64,000 bases of DNA from Rutidosis leptorrhynchoides (Eukaryota; Streptophyta; Magnoliopsida; Asterales; Asteraceae). The position numbers were made by a program, and so were the translations under genes. The notes below the pieces were generated by a model. That model was not told the DNA's origin, did no database searches, and saw only the letters and a program-made list of their open reading frames with translations. This document shows positions 47,841-58,588 of the stretch, in pieces (position 1 is the stretch's first letter; the number at the start of each line of letters is the position of its first letter). The stretch is from NCBI RefSeq assembly GCF_046630445.1, contig NC_092340.1, positions 365,532,001-365,596,000 of the forward strand, given 5' to 3'.

Positions 47841-48282
47841 ATAAATCATCATCTCGTTATATACATATACATATATACATTTTCATTTTAAAATAGTGTT
47901 TTACTGTTACTGTAGCAAATAGTGATTTTCGAAAACACTGTAGCTTTTCGGTACTGTAGCAATTCGAAAATACTGTAGTAAATTAGTGTTTTACTGGCTC
48001 ATCTTAAACGTTTTAGTTAACTTATCTAAATATCAATCAGATAATCAAACCAATAAGGTTAATGCACAGTGTCATTTTCATAACACTTTGTTACGTTTTC
48101 AAGTTATAGTATATATATGTATCTATTTACATATAATTGTTCGCGAATCGTTGAGAAAAATCGAAGGGTATTTGAATAGTTTAAAATTTTGAGATTCAAC
48201 TTCATAGACTTTGCTTATCGTGTCGGAAACGTTAAAGATTAAGTTTAAATTTGGTCAGAAATTTCTGGGTCATCACATTTAT

Positions 48283-48552
48283 CAAGGAAACGTTGCATTC
48301 ACCAAATCATCACCATGTATCTTATTTTGACTGCTTTGTCAATGGAAGTACTATTGTAAACTATTATTTACGGTGATTGTCTATATGTAGAAATCATCAG
48401 ATGTCGAAAACCTTTGATTTAAATATTCATTTATGGTGTGCCTTTTCAAAAGAATGCAATGTTTACAAAACGTATCATATAAAGGTCAAATACCTCGCAA
48501 TGAAATCGATGAATGACGTGTTCGTCCATATGGATTTGGAGCGATCGTCACA
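48283..48552 (+). repeat. 3' LTR of element A, last part
   Basis: It continues 22213 across insertion D and ends GCGATCGTCACA. Its partner is 2379-2648. Confidence 0.88.
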
Positions 48553-48553
48553 T

Positions 48554-48758
48554 ATGTAGATTCTAAGGACTCGTCAATATGTTTGCTAAGAAAAATACTT
48601 GTTATTGTTTTCTCTTGTTCGAAACAATTGTTATTTTCATTCAGGGTTTCTAAAATACCAATTGATTCGAGATGTTTTTCTACATTCATAACCCATGTTA
48701 AGTAGTTGTTCCCACTTGATTCTAAATGAGCAAATTTAAGCTTTTTTAAATTTGACAT
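48554..48758 (-). pseudogene. Copia gag-like N-terminus, cut by insertion of A
   Basis: From the ATG at 48758: MSNLKKLKFAHLESSGNNY, LTWVMNVEKHLESIGI, then KTITSIFLSKHIDESLESTY. This is the start of the gag (UBN2-like) of plant copia elements, where a GNNYL-W motif is usual. The frame continues only by chance for 23 codons into LTR A. The remainder must lie left of the window. It marks the target in which A landed. Confidence 0.6.
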
Positions 48759-48841
48759 TTTCTATTATCAAAAGATGAATAACATAAATCATAATCATAA
48801 TCAATTTCTATTCATAGACAAATAATAAAATGAAATTAGAA

Positions 48842-49006
48842 TCATTTTAAATTCATAAGTAGCAAACAACAGAATAATGACATGATTAAAAATGATAAAA
48901 CCACAAGAGCAGGATAGAATATAGGTTCACCCGGTGGTATATTAGCAACAATGATGATAGTTTGTATGACTAATACAATAGGAAAAATCATTCTTGTGTG
49001 AATCAT
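48842..49006 (-). CDS. Small hydrophobic frame upstream of the copia gag remnant
   Basis: 54 residues, not recognised: MIHTRMIFPIVLVIQTI, a turn NIPPGEPIFYPAL, and a second hydrophobic segment (VVLSFLIMSLFCCLL). It ends 83 bases before the gag-like ATG on the same strand. The layout (hydrophobic, PP-E-FYP turn, hydrophobic) is like the antisense protein of A and C, but similarity is low and may be convergent. It may be a chance frame in AT-rich DNA. Confidence 0.25.
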   Translation of the reverse strand: MIHTRMIFPIVLVIQTIIIVANIPPGEPIFYPALVVLSFLIMSLFCCLLLMNLK

Positions 49007-49099
49007 CTTTATAAAAAACTTTTTGAGAGTGGTAATCTGAGAAAATGAAGATTGATTTATGAAAATGTGAAAACGGAGATGTTTATTTTATATTTGAAA

Positions 49100-49215
49100 A
49101 ATATAGTCGTTGTAACGTCGTCAGTTGACGTTAACAACTGTTATGTATATATGACTGTTGTAACGTCGTTAGTTGATGTTAACGACTGTTATGTACTCGT
49201 TGTATTAATAATAAT
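49100..49215. repeat. Short direct repeat (TTGTAACGTCGT...)
   Basis: TTGTAACGTCGTCAGTTGAC-type units occur twice, about 50 bases apart, each followed by AACGACTGTTATGTA-like sequence. Confidence 0.6.
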
Positions 49216-49402
49216 TTTAATAAAAGAATTTTATTAGTACAAATACGATTACTTTAAATACATTTAGTACAAATACGTTTAGTATAAATACGAAGATTAA
49301 GAGAATAAACATATTATGCATAAATAATAAATTTTAAAAATAAACATTAGTATGCATGAAATAAATAATGATTAATTGAATAAGTAATCATAAATGTTAG
49401 AT

Positions 49403-49637
49403 AACATAAATATAAATGTTAGTGAAGTTAATAAGAGTTAGATTACAGAAATATAATTCAGGCGGTATAACCGACCATATATAACTTAATAACATAAATA
49501 TAAATGTTAGTGAAGTTAATAAAAGTTAGATTACATAAATATAATTCAGGCGGTATAACAGACCATTTATAACTTAAATAACATAAATATAAATGTTAGT
49601 GAAGTTAATAAAAGTTAGATTACAGAAATATAATTTT
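49403..49637. repeat. Tandem repeat, about 88 bp, 2.7 copies
   Basis: Units start at 49403, 49491 and 49580 (aacataaatataaatgttag). The first two carry attcaggcggtataac. Nothing else is seen in 49216-49770. Confidence 0.85.
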
Positions 49638-49772
49638 ACTTATGATGATAATAATATTTACCTTACTAATAAATAATAGAAGATATCGTTAAAGAATTTT
49701 CTTACCTTGATTAGTGACTTGTGCTTGCTTAGATAAACCTTGATTATACGGAGCACTTGGTGCTGATAACGT

Positions 49773-49860
49773 GTTATAATTCAGTAGGCTTATAACTACC
49801 TTTAGTGGTTTGATTATGTTATAATTCAGTAGGCTTATAACTACATTTAGTGGTTTGATT
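49773..49860. repeat. 45-bp tandem duplication
   Basis: gttataattcagtaggctta repeats at 49773 and 49818 with one difference per copy. Confidence 0.85.
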
Positions 49861-50064
49861 TTTGATTAAGAGTACTAATAATGAAGTGTAAGAAAGTAGA
49901 TGATAATGGAGAGAAAGAAAGAAACACTTTGTAAGTGTGAGAAATGGTGCAAGTTTAATGCTTGCATTCATGAGTATTTATAGCCTAAAATCTCAATATA
50001 AAAATACATACTTTATGTACCAAAATTGACTATATGTATACACCAAAATTGACTATCCATATCT

Positions 50065-50065
50065 A

Positions 50066-50162
<97 letters not shown>

Positions 50163-50163
50163 A
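50065..50163. repeat. (TTA)n microsatellite
   Basis: About 33 uninterrupted units. Confidence 0.95.
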
Positions 50164-50390
50164 ATTAATTAATTATTATTTTAAAAAATGCTAAACTATT
50201 CATTTCTTTAACCAAATTTAGGGTAGACGATTCAAGGCTATAATAGTGTCTCGTGATACTACTACTTTTGAATATTTTTATAAAGGTATCACTCAAATTA
50301 TATAATATACCACTAATTTTAATGATAACAACCTATATCGTTTTAAAATTTATAGGCTCTTGGAAGGTAAACATTCACTAAATATTTTTA

Positions 50391-50462
<72 letters not shown>
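50391..50462. repeat. (TA)n microsatellite
   Basis: About 36 units. The 50463-50700 stretch after it repeats the phrase aacggcgattttttt twice and looks like a degraded dispersed repeat. The rest up to 51188 shows no gene. Confidence 0.9.
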
Positions 50463-50465
<3 letters not shown>

Positions 50466-51188
50466 AACGGCGATTTTTTTGGCATCAGTAGATCATTTCT
50501 TTCAACGACCCTCATCATTTGCACGTAACACACACGTTCGGGCGGAAACTCAAACCCGATCGACGGTACTCGAGAACACATCCATTCGGGCAGTGGTTCC
50601 GGGTAGGAAAAACCAAATTGGTACGCACTATTAATATATAAAAGAAAAGATTATTTTTTTGAACGGCGATTTTTTGGATAAAAGAAAAGATTATATATAT
50701 CAAATTGGTAACATTGTCAAGAAAAAGGACTTTTCGTAGTCTTACAAAGTCGTCTTAAATTTGGTTAATTTGCAGTATATGACTATTTGCATGAAATGTA
50801 AGATACGGGGAATGAAGCAGTCTACATGAGACTTTAAAAGTCAAAGTGATAGTCAAAGAGTTGCACTTTCGATTTTTAAATTTAATTAAAACATTTCAAT
50901 TTTCATGATAGAATCATTAGTAGGTGAATGAAGCTATATTGCTATAATATGAGTTATCCATCCTGAAAAGATTGGAGCTATATATTGCAGAAAAAGGTTA
51001 AATTGTTTCAATCATGGATGATTGTTAAACACTTTAAAAGTCAAATGCTAACTTGTTTCGAAATCATGGATTATTTATTGAATTCAATTGGAAAAACATA
51101 TAATCCTCATTAAGGTTGATTCACCCTGATACATGAAAACAAACACTAGCATTACACAGAATACGATACGTAATTGTGCATCTTAAAA

Positions 51189-53750
51189 TCAACAGATAGA
51201 CCACTCTTTCTTCAGAACCGATTTAACCTTGGACACTTGATTCTCAGGTAACGTTATGCTGACCGTCACCCCATCAGATTGACCTTTTCGGGCAGGAAAA
51301 AGCAAAACGACACCTTCATCTCCAACGTTATCAATGGCACAGTTCACATAAACTGGTGTTTGTCCTCTTACATTCATATCATAAACTGGTGCATCCTGCA
51401 AGTCAACAAAAGTCAAATTTGCTCCATACACCAGAAAGTTAGACAATTCATTTTCTGATTCGATAGCTTCTTCGATAATCCTCTGTTCATCATCAGCTTG
51501 TTTCATTATCAGCAACCCGAGCTCGGTTGGGCTGGATTCTTGGACTGAAGAGTCTGTTTTGACCACCTTAATGGTTTGGGCTTTGTTTGTTATAACCCCT
51601 TCGATTAGCTTTTTTGAGTCAGTTTTGCATATCGTCACGATTTTAACATCCGAACCGTTCTTGACTTTGGCTACAGATTGCCAAACCACAGTGCAAATCG
51701 ATTCAAATGGTGGAATCTGTTGATGGTTTTTGTCTCCGGATATCTTGGATTGCAAACGGGTCAAGTCGGGCCTAGAAAGATAGAAAGAAGACGTTTCCAT
51801 ATTGGTAGCATTAGAAGTGGCCCAATGAGTATCAACCGGGCCAACCCTTTTTACAGAAAGTGGATCCTTTACTGGGCTTTTGGGGGTTTGGGCCTCATTG
51901 GTTGGGTGGGCCATACGGAGTGGTTGGGCTGGGTAGTTTTTATTGGTGGCTTGGCCCCAAAGGTTGATAAAGCCTGCAAGTGAGAATGAATCTCCAAGTA
52001 CATGTGACCAGCTAACCCCAACTGCTGTCCCTCCACATTTAAATTTGGTTAGCTGTATCATCATAAATGAAAGTTACATTATTGACTTTATACTTTTGAT
52101 GTATAAAGTAGTCTCTAGATTTTTTCCCAAATTTATACTACTCCGTATATGTTTCCATATGTAAAGTAAATATAATAAATAACTACATTAATTCATCTAT
52201 TACTTTCATATTCATAAATAAATAATAATAAAGAGGCAAAATTCATTTGTATTCTTAATTGATGTATGAATGTCGAAAAATATTATAAAAAAAAATAAGA
52301 GGTAAAACTACATAGTAAATAATAATGAGATGTATCAAGATTAACAAAATAGTGGAATCTTGAAAGCTAATTAATAGATTTCCAAATGGGGTGGAAACAT
52401 AGTGGAGCAGGCGCCCGCCCTAAGTTGATTTGAAATTTTCAGGCCTAAAATTTTAAATTTTTATATTTTGTTTTCAAAGTTTTCATGTTTTGACCCTGAA
52501 GCCTCCATATTTTATTTAAAAGCTTTCATATTTTACCACAAGTCTCTCTATATTTTGCTCAAAAATCTCCTTATTTTGCTCAAAAAAAGTTGCAATGAAT
52601 GTGAACGTTTTTTAAAAAAAAATCACCGCGGTGAAAAAAATTTCAAATTCTGTCGCCGGTTCCAAATATAATTGTCTTTGATGGGTATGAAATGTGTTAA
52701 TTAAAAATCATTTTTAAAAGGTAATGGTAGGTATATTAGACTTAATAAATGAGTCTAACAACAATGACCGTCAAATATGAGAAGATAGCGGGTGTAGTTG
52801 AAGAGAGAATGAAAATATTTGAGCATAAAATTACCCATTTAGACAATATGAATAGTAACCAAGGTCATTTGTTAAATGATACTTCATATAGAGTAATGAT
52901 AAGTCTAATCCATTTAATCATACTTTCATATGTCTGCGTGATCTAACCACTTTTGTTTTGTTATCCTTTTGGTCATTTAAAGTTTGATTTTTCTACCTAA
53001 TATGTCATTATGATACATGATTAATGTGTTAATTAGCCTACATATGAAAATATAATAAAACTAGGAAGTACATACTACTCATATCAGTTAATTACTTGTG
53101 ACCGACCTAAATAAGCATGCTTGATCCACTAGGACATGCTATATTATGCACTCACAAGCACTTAATTACATATACAGGATACCTGGTTAACATATAACGA
53201 ACCGTTAAGGGCAAAAATTAGTAAGTTACTAAATTAGGAATAAAAATTAGATTGTGTGATAGTGGATTTTATCTCATATGTCAATATAATAAATAGTAAA
53301 CGATTGAAAAACTTAACAAACCTGCATGTAAACTAGTGGAGAATAAAACAAATCAGGACCAAGGACTTTGTTGGGAACAAGAAGGTTATGGCTCGGGTCA
53401 TCTTTAGACTCAAGCCACTCATCAAGGCTCATATCACACTTAGCCTCAAATAATCTCACACCACAGTCATTACACTTGACAAAGGGCCGGCCCGTGTCAG
53501 TCTTCCTAAGACGGCCACAAGGAATATATGCATGGTTTAACCAACAGAACAATGTCTCTTTGATATTGATGATGGTTAACCCTTCAAATGCTTCATTTTT
53601 GAAATAGTAAACGTTTCGGATGTAGTGAAGCTTCATGGCTAAGTCCATGTTGGTTAGCTCTTGAACCGCACCTTGACCAGATACGTACCCGGGTCCAACT
53701 GTTGATATCTTGATGTCATAGATTGGGCTTTCGTCTTTCACCAACACCAT
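51189..53750 (-). CDS. CER26-like: ECERIFERUM 26-like BAHD protein (CER2 family), two exons
   Basis: Exon 1 is 53750-53322 (143 codons, starts MVLVKDESPIYDIKI), exon 2 is 52052-51189 (287 codons plus TGA), joined in phase 0 for 430 residues, the usual CER2/CER26 length. The donor is CATGCAG/GTTTGT and the acceptor GATACAG/CTAACC. The CER2-like N-terminus (VGPG, then MDLAMKLHYIR) and GRPFVKCNDCGVRLFEA precede the junction. Exon 2 opens with KFKCGGTAVGVSWSHVLGD, including the BAHD HxxxD motif (HVLGD). The usual DFGWG is replaced by VYDMNVRGQTPVYVN, as in CER2-like proteins, followed by VGDEGVVLLFPARKG and a LPENQ tail. The family acts with KCS condensing enzymes in the ER to extend very-long-chain fatty acids beyond C28 for cuticular wax. 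No breaks seen; it is the only clearly intact host gene here. AT-rich TATA-like sequence lies 50-70 bases upstream (53795-53818). Confidence 0.9.
52053..53321 (-). other. Intron of the CER26-like gene
   Basis: 1269 bases, GT-AG, AT-rich. It has a T-rich degraded repeat (about 52384-52640, with repeated ATATTTT(G/A)CTC phrases) but no gene. Confidence 0.85.
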
Positions 53751-53860
53751 TTTTGTTGTTCAAAGAAAGCATAAGTGAGAAATATGGAGATTATATGTTA
53801 TATATTATATTATATTTAATTCATAACATGCACTATATGTAGCTAGGGTTGTGGCCTAGT

Positions 53861-54272
53861 CAGTGTTGCAAAAAACTCGATTACTCGCGGATTAATCTTC
53901 GATTAATCATTTTTAAGAGCAATCCGTTCCGATTTTTAAAAATCCGTTTAATTAAACGGTCAACGTCAATTGATGTATCAAAATAGAATTTTGTAATCAA
54001 AGTCGGTAAAAGTAAAGAATGATTAGCATTTTAACATAAATTTACACTAGAACTTTATAGTTTTTAACCAAAATGAATAATTTTAAACAATTATGTTAAA
54101 GTTTATTTTTATATTTATGCTTTTTTCTATATTTACACATATAATCTTTGAAATTTAATATTTAAATGTACACAGTACAATCCGATTAATCCCCGATTAA
54201 TCTCCAAATTACCGATTAATCATTCTAAAGTCCTTATCCATTAATCCCCGAATAGCGAATTTTGCAACCTTG
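53861..54272. mobile_element. hAT-like MITE
   Basis: 412 bp with imperfect terminal inverted repeats (CAGTGTTGCAAAAAACTCG on the left, CGAATTTTGCAACCTTG on the right) and subterminal CGATTAATC repeats. The flanks ggcctagt and gacctagc match at 6 of 8 bases, as expected for an old 8-bp TSD. No coding capacity. It lies about 110 bases upstream of the CER26-like ATG. Confidence 0.65.
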
Positions 54273-55020
54273 GACCTAGCTATAACATGAGATGTACGTG
54301 ATAAAATGACATTCTGGTTTAACCTTAGGGGAAAAATGTATTTGTGAGAACATTAAATGCAAGAACTTAACCAGAAATAGGGCCGGACCCCTCATGCTTA
54401 ATCAGTACTTGGTAGTTGAGATCCATTCAAGAATTAAATTTTTAGGGCAAAAAGCTGAAGTTACGTGTGATGATTCGTACATAGCTATTTTAAGTCGTAT
54501 ACCGTCAAACATGTTGTAAAGCATTGTAGAACAGGTTTAGTGATCACGTACAACTAAAAAATGGTGTTGTACGAATAAGCTCTCTACATGAAATGTTGAA
54601 GACTTGAGAGACGCGAAATGGTCGTGAATATTGCACGGCTCACTAATTCTTTCTCGAGTGGTGGTACCTATTATTTATCGGCGGGGGTGGTCCATCTATA
54701 CGTAGATGACTTTTGGCTGGTGGTCAAATTTGACTTCAAGTGTAATTACTCTCCGGTAGCTAAACTTGTTTAACGTCCTCGTGAAGGAGGGCTATGATAT
54801 TAACCCGTGTAGCTTACTTAGATCATACACTTTAAGTGTACTGTTTTTGTTGAAATGCTTTATAACAGCCAATGGTGATTGATTTACACACTTAGCTTTA
54901 GGGACTTTATATAAAAATCAATCTTAAATAGACTTACATTTCCACTTAGAAAATTGTCCATCCAAAATTAGATACTTGACTGATCAAGAGTATTTTGTTT
55001 GAGTGCAAAGATGTAGGAGT
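54273..55020. other. Intergenic, nothing recognised
   Basis: No open frame or repeat of note. Ends with the left TSD ggagt (55016-55020) of the TRIM. Confidence 0.5.
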
Positions 55021-56166
55021 TGTTAGATAATATGTTGCGGCCCAAGTTCAACTGTTAGAGAATAGAATCCCGCGAGTATTACATTTTATTGATCAGATAT
55101 GTATAAGCTTACAAGCAAACTCTAAAACCCTAAATATTACTAATGGACCTCAAGCCCACAATTGGACTAGGGCCACAACATATTATCTAACACTCCCCCG
55201 CAATCCGAACGGCAAAATCGTGAAAGTCCGGACCGGAACAAAACATTAATATTAAATAAACATATAAATAAATAAAAGAAACTTTTTTTTTCTCATTCGT
55301 TGTACCGAATAGTTTGATATTCGTTGCACCGAATAGTTTGATATTCGTTTGATAAATAAATAAAAGAAACTTTTTTTTTCTCTTATTCCGTAGTGTTCTT
55401 TTTTTCTTTAATGCTGCAAATAAGAATTTTTGACAAGATATTCTCTTTTTTTTCGGGGTTTGGAACCTAGTCTAGCTAGGCGGCTCAGCCCCACGCCGAT
55501 TAATTATTTTTCTAATTATCTTAACATTAAATTTAAATAATTAAACATTTAAACATTATACTAAAAGCAAAATAAAAGTAATAAGAAAATAGAAATCAAG
55601 GGTGTAGGAGTAGGTACGGTGTGCGGTGGATAATAGATTGCTACGATAACCTTTTTTTTTCCCTTAGATTTATGGGTATTGAGATGAGATTATGAGTTGA
55701 CAGTAGGTTGTGTAGGGAGATGGGCAAAAAGAAAGAAAATAGGAAGATGACCACTTGAAGTCATATGGTTATGCTGCTGTGATGTTAACAAAGAAGAGGA
55801 TATTAAAAATAAAATTAAATCAAGAGTAATCGGTGGATGCAACCAACGAGAACGTTCCGATGTTTTTGTTTTTTTATTTTTTTAATCTATGAAAGATAGA
55901 GAGACAAAGGAGATGATGATAGGGAGAAACATAAGAGAAGACGGTAGATAGAGTTTTACGGGGCAAGTATGGAGATTAGGGCTATGGCGGCCAATTAGGT
56001 CTGAGATAAAACCTAGCTTGATATCATGTTAGAGAATAGAATCCCGTGAGTATTACATTTTATTGATCAGATATTTATAAACTTACAAGCAAACTCTAAA
56101 ATCCTAAATATTACTAATGGACCTCAAGCTCACAATTGGACTTGGGACACAACATATTATATAACA
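55021..56166 (-). mobile_element. TRIM-type miniature LTR element with an inverted 32-base extension
   Basis: LTRs of 140 bp at 55053-55192 and 56027-56166. Reading minus, the LTR is TGTTAGATAATATG...TCTCTAACA, a PBS-like TGATATCAAGC lies at 56026-56016, and a PPT (GCGGGGGAG) lies before 55192. TSD ggagt is at 55016-55020 and 56167-56171, but on the left it adjoins 32 extra bases (55021-55052) that are an inverted copy of the LTR start. The internal 834 bp has no frame. Confidence 0.75.
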
Positions 56167-56171
56167 GGAGT

Positions 56172-56570
56172 AATAGCAATTAATTGTTAATTAACAATAT
56201 GATAATCAGTATTAATTAGCCTTAGTTGATTACGTATCTTCATTTCATACTCTCAAACTTCAACCATATATTAAACTATCCCTTTGAGATTCTTCTTATA
56301 GTCTAAACCTGAGCTATAGAATTGTAATTTTAAGGACGACTAACGTATTATAACATATGGTAGATATCGCACTAATAATCCTACAACATATAGTAGATGT
56401 CAAACTAATAATCCAAATATTATTGAGGCCACGATCCTCCTTTTGCTCCATTCTTTTTACTTTATTTTGGCTAAAACATTGAATGCTAATAAAAAAACCT
56501 TCATTCAGAAATGAAAGAAACCTAAACCGATAGAAATACTATAACGATGAAGCTCGAATCTAGAGATCAG

Positions 56571-56605
<35 letters not shown>

Positions 56606-57737
56606 ATAGGCTACGCTATCTAATATTGAGTTAAACCGAGGCAAAAGCCAACCCAAACTGAGTCAAGCCTTTGGCTCCATTATAGCTAGTAGCACCCATA
56701 AAAATAAGTTATTATTCTTAAGTTTTGGTTAGATAATACAACTATAATTTGTGTTATACGTATTTGACTTACATATGAATTGATTGTGGTTTAAATATGT
56801 ATCTATTAATATAACTTTCATCAACTATTATATAGAATATATTAAGAAATTTATAGCTACAGTTAAAAAATAAAAACTCTTAGAAGTTAATAGTGGACTC
56901 ATATAATGAGATGTAGAAAGTAGTATGATAGTTCAAAAAATGGACGCATGACTTGGTTTGGTTTTGTTGGATGTTTGGCTTATCGTGTTTTTGTTTCTTC
57001 ATATTGTTTTGTTAAGATGGTCGTACGTCTAATGGTTTTTTTCCGCTTTTTGGGGTTGATTTTTGCCCCAATATGTCTCGACTTTAGTTAGCGTAGCTCA
57101 TAGTGTGGTTTAGTATTGTTTTCTACTTTTGAGCCTTATTGTTATGTTTCTTTGGATCGGTTTTAGATTTTTTTTCATCAAAAGAAAGTTCTTACTTTTA
57201 ATAGTATTGATTATGATTATTTTAGTAAAAAAAAAAAAAAAAAAAAATACATACATAAAATTAACAAAAGAATCCTTACTTATATCATCTTTCGTTGTTT
57301 TATGTGTTGTGTTGTTCAAGTAGGGTTACTGAATTGAATGTGGCTTAAATATGTTTGAAGGCTTTTAGGTACGACACCATCAACTTAACATTAAAATTCA
57401 TCATCAAAGGGTAGTTCGATATTATATCATTCACATTAATTCATTAAAGTGATCATAACTTTCGGAAACGGTCTTTGTTGACTTTTATGTTGAATTCGTA
57501 TGACTTGGGTATCATGTAATTTTTTTAAAACCTAAATGGACAGGATATTATATTTATTCACATTCACACGCTTACATTTGGTTATTTTCATATTTTTAAA
57601 TATAAATAAAAGTAAGTATTAAGCATATATCGTTTTTAGAGCAATTTTAGTTACCTGGATGTAGTAATACATATTTAAAAATCGAAAATATTGTCGGATG
57701 CGTATGTTTTCAATACAGAAATACTTGAAAATAAAGG
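56172..57737. other. Intergenic with poly-A runs, possible LINE tail
   Basis: A pure A run at 56575-56603 and another at 57229-57247. The sequence before the second run (about 56990-57228: TTTTTGCCCC, GTTTCTTTGGATCGG, TTTTTTTTCATCAAAAG) resembles the 3' end of a plant LINE followed by poly(A), but no LINE coding sequence or TSD was found. Confidence 0.3.
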
Positions 57738-57867
57738 AGCTGATTCGTACACCGCTAATAACAAGCCATACACCACCAAAACTATTTTACTAGGTTGTAC
57801 AGTACAATATTCTAATGCACGTTTGGTGGTGTATGGATAATTTTACCGGTGTACGAATCAACACCCG
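57738..57867. mobile_element. Mutator-like MITE, 130 bp
   Basis: Outer inverted repeats TGATTCGTACACCG / CGGTGTACGAATCA and inner ones CCATACACCACCAAA / TTTGGTGGTGTATGG. It is flanked by a perfect 9-bp repeat aaataaagg (57729-57737 and 57868-57876), the TSD size of Mutator-like elements. Confidence 0.7.
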
Positions 57868-57876
57868 AAATAAAGG

Positions 57877-58588
57877 GAATAAGCAATCATGAACACCTCT
57901 TGCATCAGTGCATGTTCAAATTTTTTTTTAACGGCAATTTGTTGAAATCAGTTTTTTTTTATTCCTGTGGAAGTCAACATTTTGGCCGAATCTTCTTCCA
58001 TAATGGTATGACACAATAGTATTATTCGGGTAGATACACAAATCACTTTAAATAGAAGAAGTCGGGTAGGCGGATTGGTCCGAGTGAAGAAAAAAGCAGA
58101 AAAAATTAAACTGATAATATTTTCTGGAAATATCCATTTTCCTGGAAAGACAAATAATGCATTCCGATTGATACCACCAGGAGGGGGAAAACAAAACTCC
58201 AAAGAATACAAAAAATTAAAAAATTGGCTATATATCCAACGAATGAAACTTTCCAGGTATGAAAAAAATATTTTGTTTTGGTTCAACCCGTAGTCCCATA
58301 TAAAAAAACGGATGTTATAAATTTAGGAAGACTTTTCCTGCCAGATCTCTTGTGAAACGACCCGTATCCGTTTACCAAAAATGAAGCACATTTTTTTTTA
58401 TAAGTTAGGTCCTGTTAATACATAATATTTCCAACTCTGTTTTAACCCAATACATAATACCATAACGACACGTTTAATAATTTATAACGACCCTTGGTAC
58501 ACAAATGACACATTACAAAATCATTTGCAATAATGAACTAATCTGTTGGTTGAATGTTGGTTAATGAACTAAACGACAAACTTAAGTA
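57877..58588. other. Intergenic, no supported gene
   Basis: Overlapping open frames at 57948-58293 on both strands look like chance. A TGTGAAACGACCCGTATCCG at 58351 resembles a Tekay LTR start, but nothing after it confirms an LTR. Confidence 0.4.

Larger units (their letters stand above)
22214..48277 (-). mobile_element. Solo LTR D in the 3' LTR of A, split by element B
   Basis: Pieces 22214-22492 and 45628-48277 together give about 2.93 kb, an A-like LTR in reverse orientation (TGTGACGATCG...GGGTCATCACA on plus). TSD tttat is at 22209-22213 and 48278-48282. No PBS, PPT or internal sequence adjoins either end, so this is a solo LTR. It has clearly diverged from the LTRs of A and is a sister subfamily. 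Confidence 0.88.
1..48552 (+). mobile_element. Element A: non-autonomous Tekay-like LTR retrotransposon, host of the nested stack
   Basis: The 5' LTR runs from the window edge to 2648, the internal region is 2649-4236 plus 17352-19487, and the 3' LTR is 19488-22213 plus 48283-48552. Base 1 aligns with 19843, so about 355 bases of the 5' LTR lie outside the window. With insertions removed the element is about 9.7 kb, the same size and internal layout as element C. It has a tRNA-Met PBS (2651), a PPT (before 19488), a conserved sense frame (3034-3591), a PABP-like fragment (18021) and an antisense gene (18724-19056), but no gag, RT or integrase. Its right flank is tatgt; the left flank is not visible, so its TSD cannot be checked. 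Confidence 0.85.

Noticed and set aside
22214..48277. D as a full element whose internal region is B
   Set aside because: B has its own LTRs and TSD (atatg), and the D pieces join exactly once B is removed, so D is a solo LTR.
49403..49637. Possible CRISPR-like array
   Set aside because: Only three 88-base units with no unique spacers in a plant genome; an ordinary tandem repeat.
50378..50581. Frame with Tyr-Ile repeats
   Set aside because: Runs through the TA microsatellite; the rest is an unassigned degraded repeat.
57948..58293. Overlapping frames on both strands
   Set aside because: No recognisable domain or start context; AT-rich chance frames.
58351..58520. Possible Tekay LTR start (TGTGAAACGACCCG)
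   Set aside because: No continuing similarity, no partner LTR and no PBS.
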